The translations under genes and the position numbers were made by a program. Positions 43,003 to 51,875 of a stretch of DNA of 64,000 nt are shown here, piece after piece. The DNA comes from CAVUXJ01 sp963814975 (GTDB taxonomy: Bacteria; Acidobacteriota; Vicinamibacteria; Vicinamibacterales; CAVVIG01). The notes beneath the pieces were generated by a model. It made no database searches and was not told the DNA's origin. It saw only the letters and a list, made by a program, of their open reading frames with translations. The stretch lies in contig CAWFFB010000014.1 of assembly GCA_963814975.1 (NCBI GenBank), forward strand, positions 372,001 through 436,000. Reading direction: 5' to 3'. The number at the start of each line of letters is the position of its first letter. The first letter of the stretch is position 1.

Positions 43003-43782
43003 ATGCCGCACATCCTGTCTCACCGATCCATCGCGACTCTCGCCCACTTTGCTTCATCGAATGTGCTGGTGGCATTCGACTATGACGGGACCCTGGCGGC
43101 AATTGCCTCCACGCCGGCACGGGCGCGAATGCGAGCGAGAACAGAGCGGTTGCTCCGAGCCGTTGCCGAGCGTTACCCCTGCGTGGTGATTTCCGGTCGC
43201 ATGCGCGCCGACATCCTGCGACGCTTCGAGAGCGTTCCAATGTGGCACGTCGCCGGCAATCACGGGGCAGAACCATGGGGCGAGCGCGAAGTCCACGCTT
43301 CGCGCGTCCGGGGTTGGATGCCGCGACTGACGCGGCGCCTGGCCACCCACGAGGGTGTCGTGATCGAGGACAAAACGTATTCGGTCACCGTCCACTACCG
43401 GCACGCCCGCCGCAAGCGGCGTGCGATCAGGGAGATTGCAGAGGTGACCCGCCGCCTGAGAGGGTCGCGCGTGATGGGCGGAAACCAGGCCGTCAACGTC
43501 GTCCCTCGCGGAGCGCCCGACAAAGGGGTCGCGCTCGAGCGAGTCCGGAACCTCTTCGGCTGTGACGTTGTCATCTACGTCGGTGACGACGACACGGATG
43601 AAGATGCCTTCCGTGCCGGCACTCCCGACCGGCTGCTCGCGATTCGAATCGGTGCGAAACGCTGCTCGCATGCGCATCACTGGCTGACGTCGCAGGCTGA
43701 AGTCGACCCGTTCTTGCAGGCACTTGTATCCCTGCGGCCTTCGCGGCGTCGCCGGGCGATTGGGAGAGTATCGTCGAAATGA
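43003..43782 (+). CDS. otsB: Trehalose-6-phosphate phosphatase
   Basis: A 259-residue HAD-type phosphatase that removes phosphate from trehalose 6-phosphate. Motif I is VAFDYDGTLAAI. ISGRMRADILRRF, HVAGNHGAEPWG, SVTVHYRHA, GGNQAVNVVPRGAPDKGVAL and YVGDDDTDEDAFRA are the family motifs in order. Length is normal. It follows the antiporter-GT20 fusion after 70 bases on the same strand, so trehalose is made by this pair. The ATG at 43003 has AAGGA immediately before it, closer than usual. Confidence 0.92.
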   Translation: MPHILSHRSIATLAHFASSNVLVAFDYDGTLAAIASTPARARMRARTERLLRAVAERYPCVVISGRMRADILRRFESVPMWHVAGNHGAEPWGEREVHASRVRGWMPRLTRRLATHEGVVIEDKTYSVTVHYRHARRKRRAIREIAEVTRRLRGSRVMGGNQAVNVVPRGAPDKGVALERVRNLFGCDVVIYVGDDDTDEDAFRAGTPDRLLAIRIGAKRCSHAHHWLTSQAEVDPFLQALVSLRPSRRRRAIGRVSSK

Positions 43783-43860
43783 GGGCGCCCGACTCCTTTC
43801 CTATCCGGACGATTGTGCGCCGTGATCGGTCAGTGGTGTTTCGCGTCGGGAGGGGTGGGC

Positions 43861-44559
43861 TCAGACATGATCCACCTTGTCGTCACCGGACGGCGGCTCA
43901 TGGAGTTGTTGCTCAAGTGTACGCCTGACGACGTCGCGCGCGCCGAGTCCGACGGCCAGCGCGCCCGCGAAGACGATGCCCCCGAAGAGGATCGCGAATG
44001 CCAGCAACAAGACGGTTCGGCCGATACCGAGATGATCGAGAGCCATAGCCACCGCGACGAGCAGAACCAGCCACTTGACCGCGAGGCTCAGCAGCCGAGC
44101 GGACCGGATCTGCATGTTGACGGCGCCGATCAGCGCTGATCGAGCCAGGAACCGCGCCGCCACCGCGCCGACGACGAGGACCATGAGCGCCGCCAGCAGG
44201 TCTGGGAGGTACTCGAAGACCGACAACGCGAGGCGCGACGGGATGGTGGCGTTCAGGGCGGTCAAGCTCACGAGGAGGCCGAGGGTCAGAATCGTCCAGT
44301 AGACGACGCGCGCCACCGTCTGTGATGGACTTGTCGACGCCGGCCATTCCACGAGCGCCGCCAACCCAGACTGCTCGGCCCAACGGTCGAACTCGAGCCC
44401 GCGCAGCGCCCGCACGAGCAGCATGCGAGCGAGGATCGCCACCCCGAACGCCGCGAAGATCAACGCCAGGGACACCAGCATACCGGGCAGGAAATTCGCG
44501 ATGTGGTCGGCGATCTGGGTTGTGGCCTCCCGCAGGGCTCGGTCTACTTGTACCCACAT
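43861..44559 (-). CDS. Mechanosensitive-channel-like membrane protein (conserved TM-helix family)
   Basis: A 232-residue protein with about five membrane helices. A glycine/alanine-patterned last helix (LLAFAILFGGIVFAGALAVGLGARD) resembles the pore-lining TM3 of MscS. It lacks the MscS beta-domain and vestibule, as in the short conserved-TM-helix proteins. The first helices include FLPGMLVSLALIFAAFGVAIL. It is convergent with otsB. A tension-gated channel beside solute synthesis genes fits osmotic adaptation, but gating is not shown by the sequence. Confidence 0.75.
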   Translation of the reverse strand: MWVQVDRALREATTQIADHIANFLPGMLVSLALIFAAFGVAILARMLLVRALRGLEFDRWAEQSGLAALVEWPASTSPSQTVARVVYWTILTLGLLVSLTALNATIPSRLALSVFEYLPDLLAALMVLVVGAVAARFLARSALIGAVNMQIRSARLLSLAVKWLVLLVAVAMALDHLGIGRTVLLLAFAILFGGIVFAGALAVGLGARDVVRRTLEQQLHEPPSGDDKVDHV

Positions 44560-44600
44560 GGCTGCTCCTCTCCGTCCCTGCGCCCCTTCGACGTTCGCGA

Positions 44601-45884
44601 TCAGCGCAGCCGCTCAGGCCATCGCCACCGCGAGATCAGGTAGCGCTTCTCCGATTCGAACACCAGGCACACCTGCTCAACGCGCTCTTCAATCTGCGCC
44701 AGGCTTGCGCTCCTCATTTGAAGAACGAATGAGGCCAGCCAACCGGTATAGAGCGGCGTCAGTGAGCGCAGCAGATGGTCGCGAGGCATCACCCGAAGGC
44801 TGTAGCCGAGAGCAAAGTCGTACACGATGCTCGCCCAGAGACGATCATCGAACCGGAACCGCTCGGGCACCGTCTCGGTCAGCTTGCGCAGCTCGACGAT
44901 CGTCCGGGGCGGAAGCACCCACGTCCACAATTCACGCAGTTCCCGGTACCCGAGCCGGAATGATTCCATCAGGATCTCGACGTTCAGGGGCGGTGTCTCT
45001 GGATACACCGCAGCCGCAGGGCTGCCGAAGACTGGAATCGCGACCGACCCCCTGACGCGCTGCCAGACATCGACGCGATGCTCCATGTCCGCGAAGAGCG
45101 CGCCCACCACCTGCATGAGGGTCGTGCTCAGATCGGCCGGCACCCCTCGCGACGCCGAAACGCGAGTGCCGAGCGCCGCCTCGCAAACCCGGAACTCTCC
45201 GAACACCGCGGCCACAGCGAGCCAGAGATCAATCCCGACCGTGGCCTGCTCGACATCCCAGAAGTCCTGCTCCAGGTAGTGCGTCACCAGACGCCCGGAA
45301 CAGCCGAACTCGCTGGCGGCCGGCTGGCGCAGCCGAGCGCCAGACAGCGCCCTGAACATCGGATACACGATGCCCTTGGTGATCGCCCCTTCGTTCACGT
45401 GGCGAATGTAATACGGCGAGACGTAATCGAACCCGTCAGCGAGGACCGGCCCGACGAGTCGTCCGATCCAGCTCGGGTCCACACCGTGAAGGCCCGCGTC
45501 GATGACGGCACAGGCCCTGGCGCTCAAGCGCTGAGCCGTCTGCAGAATCGCCCGCAACGCTGCGACGTGACCGGGGTGGCCGTGATACGGCAACTCGCCG
45601 AGCGCCGCCCCGCGCTCGTATTCCACTTCCACGAGCGCGGCAGGTCCCACCACCTCGCGCGCCGCTTCGCGCGTGCCGTCCGTGGATCCGGCGTCTGCCA
45701 GCACGAATCGAACGGCGCTCGACGCAAGGTCCCGCGCCAGACCGTCCCGCAGCGCGCGGGCGAGCTCACCGATCGTCTGCACGTCGTTGTAGCTCGTCAG
45801 CGCGACGACGATGTCGGTGCCAGAGGCCGCGACGTCAGTTTCCTGAACGCTGGAGTTCGAACCAGTAGAAGCCATACGGCCCAA
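44601..45884 (-). CDS. GT-A glycosyltransferase resembling glucosyl/mannosylglycerate synthases
   Basis: A 427-residue cytoplasmic enzyme. The N-terminal GT-A fold has DIVVALTSYNDVQTIGELARALR (in part), LADAGSTDGT, the AVIDAGLHGVDPSWI metal site, and DYVSPYYIRHVNEGAITKGIVYPMFRALSG (in part). FGCSGRLVTHYL follows. This arrangement is that of glucosyl-3-phosphoglycerate and mannosylglycerate synthase-like proteins, which make compatible solutes. No phosphatase partner is seen nearby. Its start overlaps the end of the TreS remnant by about 50 bases; a start nearer TDIVV is possible. Confidence 0.7.
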   Translation of the reverse strand: MGRMASTGSNSSVQETDVAASGTDIVVALTSYNDVQTIGELARALRDGLARDLASSAVRFVLADAGSTDGTREAAREVVGPAALVEVEYERGAALGELPYHGHPGHVAALRAILQTAQRLSARACAVIDAGLHGVDPSWIGRLVGPVLADGFDYVSPYYIRHVNEGAITKGIVYPMFRALSGARLRQPAASEFGCSGRLVTHYLEQDFWDVEQATVGIDLWLAVAAVFGEFRVCEAALGTRVSASRGVPADLSTTLMQVVGALFADMEHRVDVWQRVRGSVAIPVFGSPAAAVYPETPPLNVEILMESFRLGYRELRELWTWVLPPRTIVELRKLTETVPERFRFDDRLWASIVYDFALGYSLRVMPRDHLLRSLTPLYTGWLASFVLQMRSASLAQIEERVEQVCLVFESEKRYLISRWRWPERLR

Positions 45885-46463
45885 GCGTCAGAAAATAGGG
45901 CGCCGTCCCGATCGTCGGAAACTCCGTAAACCCCAGCATCTCCACCGGCATCAGACCAGCGAAAGCGCTCAGGTCGAGCTCCGCTGGCTGCACCGTGCGA
46001 GACAGGTTGGCCACGCAGAGAACGACGTCATCGCGGTACCGGCGAACGTAGGCGAGCACTTTACCGTTGCGCGGCGACAGGAACTCCATCGTCCCCCGGC
46101 CGAAGATCTTGAACTGTTTCCGCAACCGGATCATGTTCCGGATCCAAGGGAGGAGCGATGCGGCGTCGCTCTCCTGCGCTTCAACGTTCACCGCTTGTAC
46201 CGTAACCGGATCCATGACCACCGGGCTATACAGCCGGGCGGGATCGGCGCGCGAGAAGCCGGCATTGCGATCGCTGGTCCACTGCATCGGCGTCCGGACG
46301 CCGTTGCGGTCGCCGAGATAGAGATTGTCACCCATCCCGATTTCGTCGCCGTAGTAGATGATCGGGGTCCCTGGGAAGGAGAAGAGCAGCCCGACGAGAA
46401 GCTCGATCCGGGGCCGGCTGTTACCCACGAGCGGCGCCAGGCACCGGCGAATCCCGACGCTGA
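45835..46463 (-). pseudogene. treS: 3' fragment of trehalose synthase (TreS, GH13)
   Basis: The minus strand encodes about 209 residues that match the end of TreS: RRCLAPLVGNSRPRIELL, FSFPGTPIIYYGDEIGMGDN, GDRNGVRTPMQWTSDRNAGFS (in part), VNVEAQESDAASLL and FKIFGRGTMEFL. The catalytic barrel before this is missing; upstream of about 46463 the sequence is unrelated. TreS interconverts maltose and trehalose, so this was probably part of the same solute locus before a deletion. The remaining C-terminal part cannot be active alone. Confidence 0.8.
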
Positions 46464-46820
46464 CTTTATGGAGTATCCCAGGACAAGCGCCAAGAAGGTC
46501 ACGAGGATCAGACCGCCGCCGAGCACGATGCCAATGCCCCGGCGACGGCGCCGGCCGAGAAAATGATGGCAGCCAGCGGGACGGTCATCGGAGGCACGGA
46601 GTGTTGGTGCTCGTGAGCCCTGACGAGGGTTCAAGCGCGAACGCCTGGAGCGCGTCAGTCCCGGTACAGAGTTCAGCGCTCCGGCTCGCTCGCCTGCGGA
46701 AAGCTGATGATCGATGCGAATCCCATCTGCTTGAGTTCAGCGACGGGTGTCGGCGTTCTGGCGCCGGCGCAAGCGATCCCACAACGATTCGGATCGCATG
46801 ATGTGCTCCGTGTTCTCCGG
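46464..46820. other. Junction region without a recognised gene
   Basis: About 357 bases between the TreS remnant and the DsrE-like gene. A hydrophobic minus-strand frame (GGGLILVTFLALVLGYSIKSA in part) abuts the TreS break and could be a fragment of an unrelated membrane protein. No family was recognised. Confidence 0.45.
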
Positions 46821-47543
46821 TTACGTCACGTACGAGAACGTGTAGCCGTGCTCCTGCGCCCGGTTGACCGCTACGATCCCGGCCGGCACCATGCGTGCGT
46901 TGGGCACCAGGTGGTCGGTCAACTCCTTGAAGACGTCATCCACTTTTGCGCCGCTCTTCTGGGCAATCGCTGTCGCGGCTCCACGGGTCGCAAGGGAGCA
47001 CACGGCCAGACGCACGCCGCGTTTCAGAAGAGTGCCGAGCAGCGGGCCGGTCGCCGGCTCCTCGCCGGAACCGGCCGTCATGTAGATATTGCTCGTCGGC
47101 GCCTGCTTCGTCTTCGGGTCCACGAAGCCGTTGGCCCGTTCCGACATCGTGACACCGTACTTCGCCCACATCGCATCGTTGAACGCGAACATCGTCGACC
47201 GATGCCGCGCGCAAATGATTTGCGCGATGTCGGCATCGGTCAGCCCGTAGCCGTTGGCGTTGCCCGTATAGAAGTTCCGCGCGAACGTCAGGGCCTGGGC
47301 GAATGCTTCCGGGCTTGTCGTGTCGAGGAAGAACCGGTGTCGGGCCGCCGGCTGATCGAACCAGTCGTCTTCGGGGTGATTGACCGGCTTCCACGGGCTC
47401 GCGGCCGCCGTCGAATTCGAGGCGGACTGGGCCTGTACCAACGATCCTGCGCCAAACGCGGCCCCTACCGCCGCCGCTCCCGCGCCCATCCGTGAGAGAA
47501 ACGACCGGCGGGCAACGGGGTCCGGCTTTCTGTGTTCGCTCAT
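46821..47543 (-). CDS. Tat-exported DsrE-like protein
   Basis: A 240-residue protein with a twin-arginine signal (ARRSFLSRMGAGAAAVGAAF). The C-terminal part resembles the DsrE/DsrF fold: GVRLAVCSLATRGAATAIAQ, with a Cys in the usual position, and NARMVPAGIVAVNRAQEHGYTFSYV (in part). DsrE-type proteins handle sulfane sulfur. The ATG at 47543 has GGAGG upstream; the frame is open further but those residues do not resemble a signal. It is divergent from the cytochrome-SoxCD genes, which supports a sulfur role. Confidence 0.65.
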   Translation of the reverse strand: MSEHRKPDPVARRSFLSRMGAGAAAVGAAFGAGSLVQAQSASNSTAAASPWKPVNHPEDDWFDQPAARHRFFLDTTSPEAFAQALTFARNFYTGNANGYGLTDADIAQIICARHRSTMFAFNDAMWAKYGVTMSERANGFVDPKTKQAPTSNIYMTAGSGEEPATGPLLGTLLKRGVRLAVCSLATRGAATAIAQKSGAKVDDVFKELTDHLVPNARMVPAGIVAVNRAQEHGYTFSYVT

Positions 47544-47774
47544 TCGCGTCCTCCGTGGCTTGCGGTCTTGTGCCGAAGTGACGGTCAACCCCAAACAAGA
47601 ATCTGTTGACAGGATGTCGATCAGCTTGCCACTATACGCTGGCCTGGTATAGGTAGCTGGTCCAAGCGCAGAGCTTAACTCGGAACCGCGCAATCCAGCA
47701 ACACCGCCTCACCATCCATGGCATGGTCGTTCGTCCGTTGACTTCACCCCGGACCCAAGGGAGGGAGGAAATTC

Positions 47775-48326
47775 TTGCGAATACAGGTGGTTTTCGGCGT
47801 TCTGGTCGCGCTGGCCACGCCGGCAAATGCCCAAGATCCGAGCGCGGATCGAGAACTCAGCGCCAAGTTGAGTGTTTGCAACGACTGCCACGGCGTGAAC
47901 GGCATGCGCGTAAATGCAACCATTCCCATTCCGGTGATCTCGGGTCAGCACGAAAATTACCTTGCGAAACAGCTGAATGACTTCTATAAGGGAGCCCGAA
48001 CCGACGAGGTCATGTTGTGGGCGGCAAAAACCGTCACGCAGGAAGAACTGAAGGTCGCAGCGGCTTATTTCGCGAAACAGAAATGGCCGGCGCGGTCCGC
48101 TGGCGCTGCCTCCACGCCGCCGCCCCCTGGAATCGCTGGATGCCAGGCTTGTCATGACACGCCGGCGGCACCGCGGCTGGCTGGCCAAAGGTACGAATAC
48201 CTGGTCGAGGCGATGCGCCGCTTTGCCGAAGGTGAGCGAAAAAACAATGCTATCATGGTGAAAATGATGGAAGCGACTCCGCCTGCCGACCGGGAGGCGA
48301 TGGCGCGTTACCTATCCGGCCTTTGA
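47775..48326 (+). CDS. Di-haem class I cytochrome c (c4-like)
   Basis: A 183-residue periplasmic cytochrome. The signal peptide ends at TPANAQ. Haem sites are CNDCH and CQACH, about 88 residues apart, with axial methionine candidates NGMRVN, KMMEATP and nearby. The two-domain layout with SGQHENYLAKQL and LAGQRYEYLVEAMRRF is that of c4-type cytochromes. The start is TTG with GGAGG upstream. It probably passes electrons from the sulfite/sulfane dehydrogenase to an oxidase. Confidence 0.85.
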   Translation: MRIQVVFGVLVALATPANAQDPSADRELSAKLSVCNDCHGVNGMRVNATIPIPVISGQHENYLAKQLNDFYKGARTDEVMLWAAKTVTQEELKVAAAYFAKQKWPARSAGAASTPPPPGIAGCQACHDTPAAPRLAGQRYEYLVEAMRRFAEGERKNNAIMVKMMEATPPADREAMARYLSGL

Positions 48327-48499
48327 TCGGCAGCAGCGTGATTGTACAGATGAAGATGCCCCAGCGCTTCGCTTAGTCATCTCCAGCGCTTCGAAATGAC
48401 GCTGACGTTTTTATCGAGGCACCTTAACGTTCGTTAGCAAGAGACATTCGGGCCAAGGCAAAGCTCAACTCGGAAAACTCGAGAGCACGGGGAGGAATC

Positions 48500-49732
48500 A
48501 TGGATTCCAATCGATCTAGCCGGAGGCGGTTCCTGAAAACTGCTGCACTGGCTGGTATGGCCACAGGCGCAGGATTGGTCGGGAGGGGCCAGTCAGCTCA
48601 CGCGCAGCACGTCCACGGCGATCCCCCGCAGCCACGCCGAGGGGCCAGATACCGCATCGATCACATGACGCACTACACCCCGCTTCAGGATTATGCGGGC
48701 ATCGTCACGCCGGTTCAGCTCCACTTCATGCAACAGCACACGTCAGAGTATCCCGAAATCGAAGTGGGGAAACATCGCCTCACGATCCACGGCCTGGTGG
48801 ATCGTCCTTTGAGTTTCACCGTGGAGGAGCTGAAGCAGCTGCCTTCCGTATCCCGGATGCATTTCCTGGAATGCCATGGAAACAGCTCTCCCGCGACCCA
48901 TGGTGCTGGCACTCCGGACATGGGGTTGCCGGTCCAGTACCTCCACGGCATGACCAGTTGCAGCGAATGGAGCGGCGTGCCGCTTTCCGTGTTGTTGAAC
49001 GAGGCTGGCCTGCGAAAAGAGGCGATCTGGCTGGTTACGGAAGGGGGGGACGCTTGCAAGTTCAGTCACACCCTTCCGCTGGGAAAGGCCATGGAAGACG
49101 TGATCGTGGCCTACGGCCAGAATGGCGAGCCGTTGCGCGAAGAGCAGGGTTACCCGATTCGGCTGGTCGTCCCCGGCTGGGAAGCGCCCTTCAGCGTGAA
49201 GTATTTGACACACATCAAGGTGGTGGACAAGCCCTACGTGGCCTGGAATGAAGGCATGAATCATTCCGTCGCGAGACCCGACCTCGGCGGCAAAGCGCGC
49301 TGGTACCATTTTCAGTTTGGCCCGAAATCCGTGGTGACACGACCTTCAGCTGGAATAGACATGCTCGGTAAGGGATATGTCCAGATTACCGGCCTGGCGT
49401 GGTCCGGTGGGGGCGTGGTCAAGAAGGTCGACGTGTCCACCGACGGCGGACGGAGTTGGAAGGAAGCGAAGCTTCATGGGCCGCTGCTTTCGAGGGCGCA
49501 TACTCGGTTTACGTTCGACTGGGCCTGGGACGGACAGGAGGCGGTGATCCAGTCTCGCTGCACGGACGAGACGGGCGAAGTTCAGCCGTCGCTGGCGGAG
49601 TTGAGCAAGAACTTTCACATGGAATTAGCGGACTGGAAAAAAACTCCACGTCCCCGCGCCATTCACTTCAATGCCATTCAGCCCTGGAAGATCGCGAGCG
49701 ATGGGAGCATTTCCGATGACCTGTTCGCTTAG
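48500..49732 (+). CDS. soxC: Sulfane/sulfite dehydrogenase molybdenum subunit (SoxC-like)
   Basis: A 410-residue sulfite-oxidase-family molybdoenzyme. A Tat signal (SRRRFLKTAALAG) precedes the Mo-binding domain. The conserved molybdenum-ligand Cys is C125 in FLECHGNSS. VTEGGDACKFSHTLPL, GYPIRLVVPGWEAPFSVKYL (in part) and KWYHF-like KARWYHFQF follow. A C-terminal dimerisation domain has GLAWSGGGVVKKVDVSTDGGRSW (in part). SoxC with SoxD oxidises sulfane sulfur during thiosulfate oxidation; related SorA proteins oxidise sulfite. The SoxD-like gene overlaps its end. Confidence 0.88.
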   Translation: MDSNRSSRRRFLKTAALAGMATGAGLVGRGQSAHAQHVHGDPPQPRRGARYRIDHMTHYTPLQDYAGIVTPVQLHFMQQHTSEYPEIEVGKHRLTIHGLVDRPLSFTVEELKQLPSVSRMHFLECHGNSSPATHGAGTPDMGLPVQYLHGMTSCSEWSGVPLSVLLNEAGLRKEAIWLVTEGGDACKFSHTLPLGKAMEDVIVAYGQNGEPLREEQGYPIRLVVPGWEAPFSVKYLTHIKVVDKPYVAWNEGMNHSVARPDLGGKARWYHFQFGPKSVVTRPSAGIDMLGKGYVQITGLAWSGGGVVKKVDVSTDGGRSWKEAKLHGPLLSRAHTRFTFDWAWDGQEAVIQSRCTDETGEVQPSLAELSKNFHMELADWKKTPRPRAIHFNAIQPWKIASDGSISDDLFA

Positions 49733-50300
49733 ATTCCTCTTGCCGGTGATGATCCTGGCAGTCTCGGTAGAGGCGCTGGCGCAGTCGAAGCCACGTATCT
49801 ATCCCAATCTGGGCACCCCCCTGAGTCAGGCGGACATCCAGAGCTTTGACCGGATGATTGGCCCGGAGGGAAAGGAACTTCCTCCCGGGCGCGGAACCGC
49901 AAAGGAAGGCGAGGCGATCTTCGCCAAGCGGTGCGAGATATGCCACGGCAAGGGAAGGAAAGAGGAAAACGGGCTCCTCCGGAGTCTGGTGATCGGCAGT
50001 CCCGGCCAGCCTTATCGCGGCACCTACTACGGTGAGGAAAGGAACGGGGTAAGCTACTACCCGTACGCGACGATCGCATGGGACTATATCAACCGGGCGA
50101 TGCCCGTCCCCAACCCGGGATCGCTCACGCCGAACGAAGTTTACGCGTTGGTCGCGTTTCTGTACTACCGGAACGGCATCATCCAGGAAAACGACGTCAT
50201 GGATGAGAAGACTCTGCCGAAGGTCGAAATGCCGAACCGGAATGGCTTCGTTCCAGCAGTGCCGGTATATCCCCCGGAAAAGAAACCCAGTTGGTGGTGA
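49716..50300 (+). CDS. soxD: SoxD-like cytochrome c subunit
   Basis: A 194-residue exported cytochrome. The signal peptide ends at VEALAQ. One haem site, CEICH, is followed by GKGRKEENG and a candidate axial Met in RAMPVPNPGSLTPNEVYALVAFL (in part), typical of SoxD and sulfite dehydrogenase cytochrome subunits. The ATG at 49716 overlaps the end of soxC by 17 bases. It should accept electrons from the molybdenum subunit in the periplasm. Confidence 0.85.
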   Translation: MTCSLRFLLPVMILAVSVEALAQSKPRIYPNLGTPLSQADIQSFDRMIGPEGKELPPGRGTAKEGEAIFAKRCEICHGKGRKEENGLLRSLVIGSPGQPYRGTYYGEERNGVSYYPYATIAWDYINRAMPVPNPGSLTPNEVYALVAFLYYRNGIIQENDVMDEKTLPKVEMPNRNGFVPAVPVYPPEKKPSWW

Positions 50301-50337
50301 GCGCGTCGATACCGGTCAGCGCGTCACGTGACACAGA

Positions 50338-50362
50338 AAATGGGGACTCCCCGTCCCCATTT
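50338..50362 (+). terminator. Hairpin after soxD
   Basis: AAATGGGGAC (50338-50347) and GTCCCCATTT (50353-50362) form a perfect ten-base stem with loop TCCCC. No T-run follows. The GGGGAC/GTCCCC core is shared with the repeat inside waaF, so it may be an interspersed palindrome rather than a true terminator. Confidence 0.5.
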
Positions 50363-50424
50363 CGCCCCGCCACTACACGGCACCTTTGACAGTTCAGGCC
50401 TGCCACGAGTGAATCGACCGGTGT

Positions 50425-50916
50425 ATGGGATCCATCTACAGCATCGTTTACCAGCCGACCGATCGCGAATACGGGAGCCGCTCGGAGGGCTTTATTCGCG
50501 TTGCTGTACAGCAGGCCAACTTGATTGCAGGGCACGGCATCGAAGGTGACCGAAAGGCCGGTCATCACGTCGATCGGCAGGTCAATCTGCTTTCCCGCGA
50601 ATGGCTGCTTCGGATGCAAAACGCGGGGTATCGAATCGCGCCCGGGCAGTTCGGGGAGCAAATCACGCTTGTCGATATCGACTTGGAGCAATTGACGCGC
50701 GGCGACCGCCTCCAGTTGGGTGCCACCGCCTGCATTGAGATCAGGCGGGCGCGTCATCCGTGTAGCCGGCTTCAAGTGGCACAGCAGTTACCGTTCGAGG
50801 GATTGAAGGCGGTTGGCGTCATGGCAAGCGTCGTGACCGGTGGCACGATTCGAGTCGGTGACCCAGTGATTCGGCTGAAACCCCTCGTCCACGAAGCTCC
50901 CGTGTCAGCCGGCTGA
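50425..50916 (+). CDS. MOSC-domain protein
   Basis: A 163-residue protein. The MOSC beta-barrel covers almost all of it: GIEGDRKAGHHVDRQVNLLS (in part), PGQFGEQITLVDIDLEQL, GDRLQLGATACIEIRRARHPC with the conserved Cys, and GVMASVVTGGTIRVGD. MOSC domains bind molybdenum cofactor and are found in Mo cofactor sulfurases and N-hydroxylated-base reductases. It follows the SoxC-type molybdoenzyme, so cofactor delivery is a reasonable guess. Confidence 0.85.
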   Translation: MGSIYSIVYQPTDREYGSRSEGFIRVAVQQANLIAGHGIEGDRKAGHHVDRQVNLLSREWLLRMQNAGYRIAPGQFGEQITLVDIDLEQLTRGDRLQLGATACIEIRRARHPCSRLQVAQQLPFEGLKAVGVMASVVTGGTIRVGDPVIRLKPLVHEAPVSAG

Positions 50917-51483
50917 AATGTGGCCGGCGTCCATGGCGGGCTGTGCAGGTGAGGACGTATTTCGTTTGACGTCACTGAGGTGCAAAGACGTCGTGCAAGT
51001 GCTTCTCACGTAGCGTGCAGCCTGTCAACTCCGGACAATACCGTTTCGCGCTCGGAACTTCCGGGCGAACGAGACATACAAGCGCCAACACTTCGACAAC
51101 CCCTGCAACTCGGTCTTGCGTTCGACCTTCGGCTAGGCTAAAGTCTTCGTTGCCGCCTGTCCCAGTACCTTTACCGACGAGACATACTCTCGCCAAGCGG
51201 ACGCCGCTTTAGACCGTCACCTCCGTCACCTCTTCTCAGGGTCGTCTCGTCCTTTTCACCAGGTCGGGCGTCTTTACTTACGGATCGTCGTCCTTTCACC
51301 GTTTTTCACTGGAGCGAGATCATGGCTGCACGCCCGGCCGCCAACGACGCTGCTGTTGTCGCCAAACAGCGAAGGCAGGACGGGCACGTTCTCGTCTACG
51401 TCTACCGAACCCGGTGCGATCGACACCCGCTCCGCACATGTCCAGAAGTCACGCCTGCGTCTTCAGGCTGTCAGGAGGTTGCA
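50917..51483 (+). other. Intergenic region, no recognised gene
   Basis: 567 bases. The plus strand is unusually rich in pyrimidine tracts (CCTCCGTCACCTCTTCTCAGGG and alike, in part) between 51150 and 51310. A frame from 51322 joins the next gene but its first 54 residues look non-coding. A small RNA or a long leader is possible; nothing in the sequence proves it. Confidence 0.45.
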
Positions 51484-51747
51484 ATGCCGGACAACATCAT
51501 GCTCCAACGAATCCGCGCCGAGTATCTGGAAATGCCCGGTATGCGGTTGACCGCCCGGCAGGTTCAGCGCTTGTGCAGCATCGAGCCGACCGTGTGCCAG
51601 TGGGCGCTTGATGCGTTGATCGATGCGAAGTTTCTGCGGGTGACCCCTGGCGGACAATACTGCCGCGCCACGGAGGGAGACATTCCCCGTCCCCAACCCG
51701 CGAAGGCAGAGCTTAGGGCCGGCCAGCGTTCGATGAAGGCGTCGTGA
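51484..51747 (+). CDS. Small winged-helix-like protein
   Basis: An 87-residue protein. LQRIRAEYLEMPGMRLTARQVQRLC, in part, followed by EPTVCQWALDALIDAKFLRVTPGGQY (in part), has the helix-turn-helix plus wing pattern of small DNA-binding or regulatory proteins. AGGAGG lies eight bases before the ATG at 51484. It stands alone between the sulfur genes and the DUF2157 pair. The function is unknown. Confidence 0.6.
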   Translation: MPDNIMLQRIRAEYLEMPGMRLTARQVQRLCSIEPTVCQWALDALIDAKFLRVTPGGQYCRATEGDIPRPQPAKAELRAGQRSMKAS

Positions 51748-51875
51748 CAGACAGCGCCGACCCGCCGTTGATTTCCTGAGCAGCGCTCCAAGACGGAACC
51801 CCACAAACACAAAGTCCCCCCGGCAACTGGGCGGAAGATGCCGGCGCGCCAGCGGTCTACAATCGTCTCCGGCCC

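Noticed and set aside
51322..51483. N-terminal extension of the small winged-helix protein
   Set aside because: The 54 extra residues lack structure-like patterning, and a strong AGGAGG site precedes the internal ATG at 51484.
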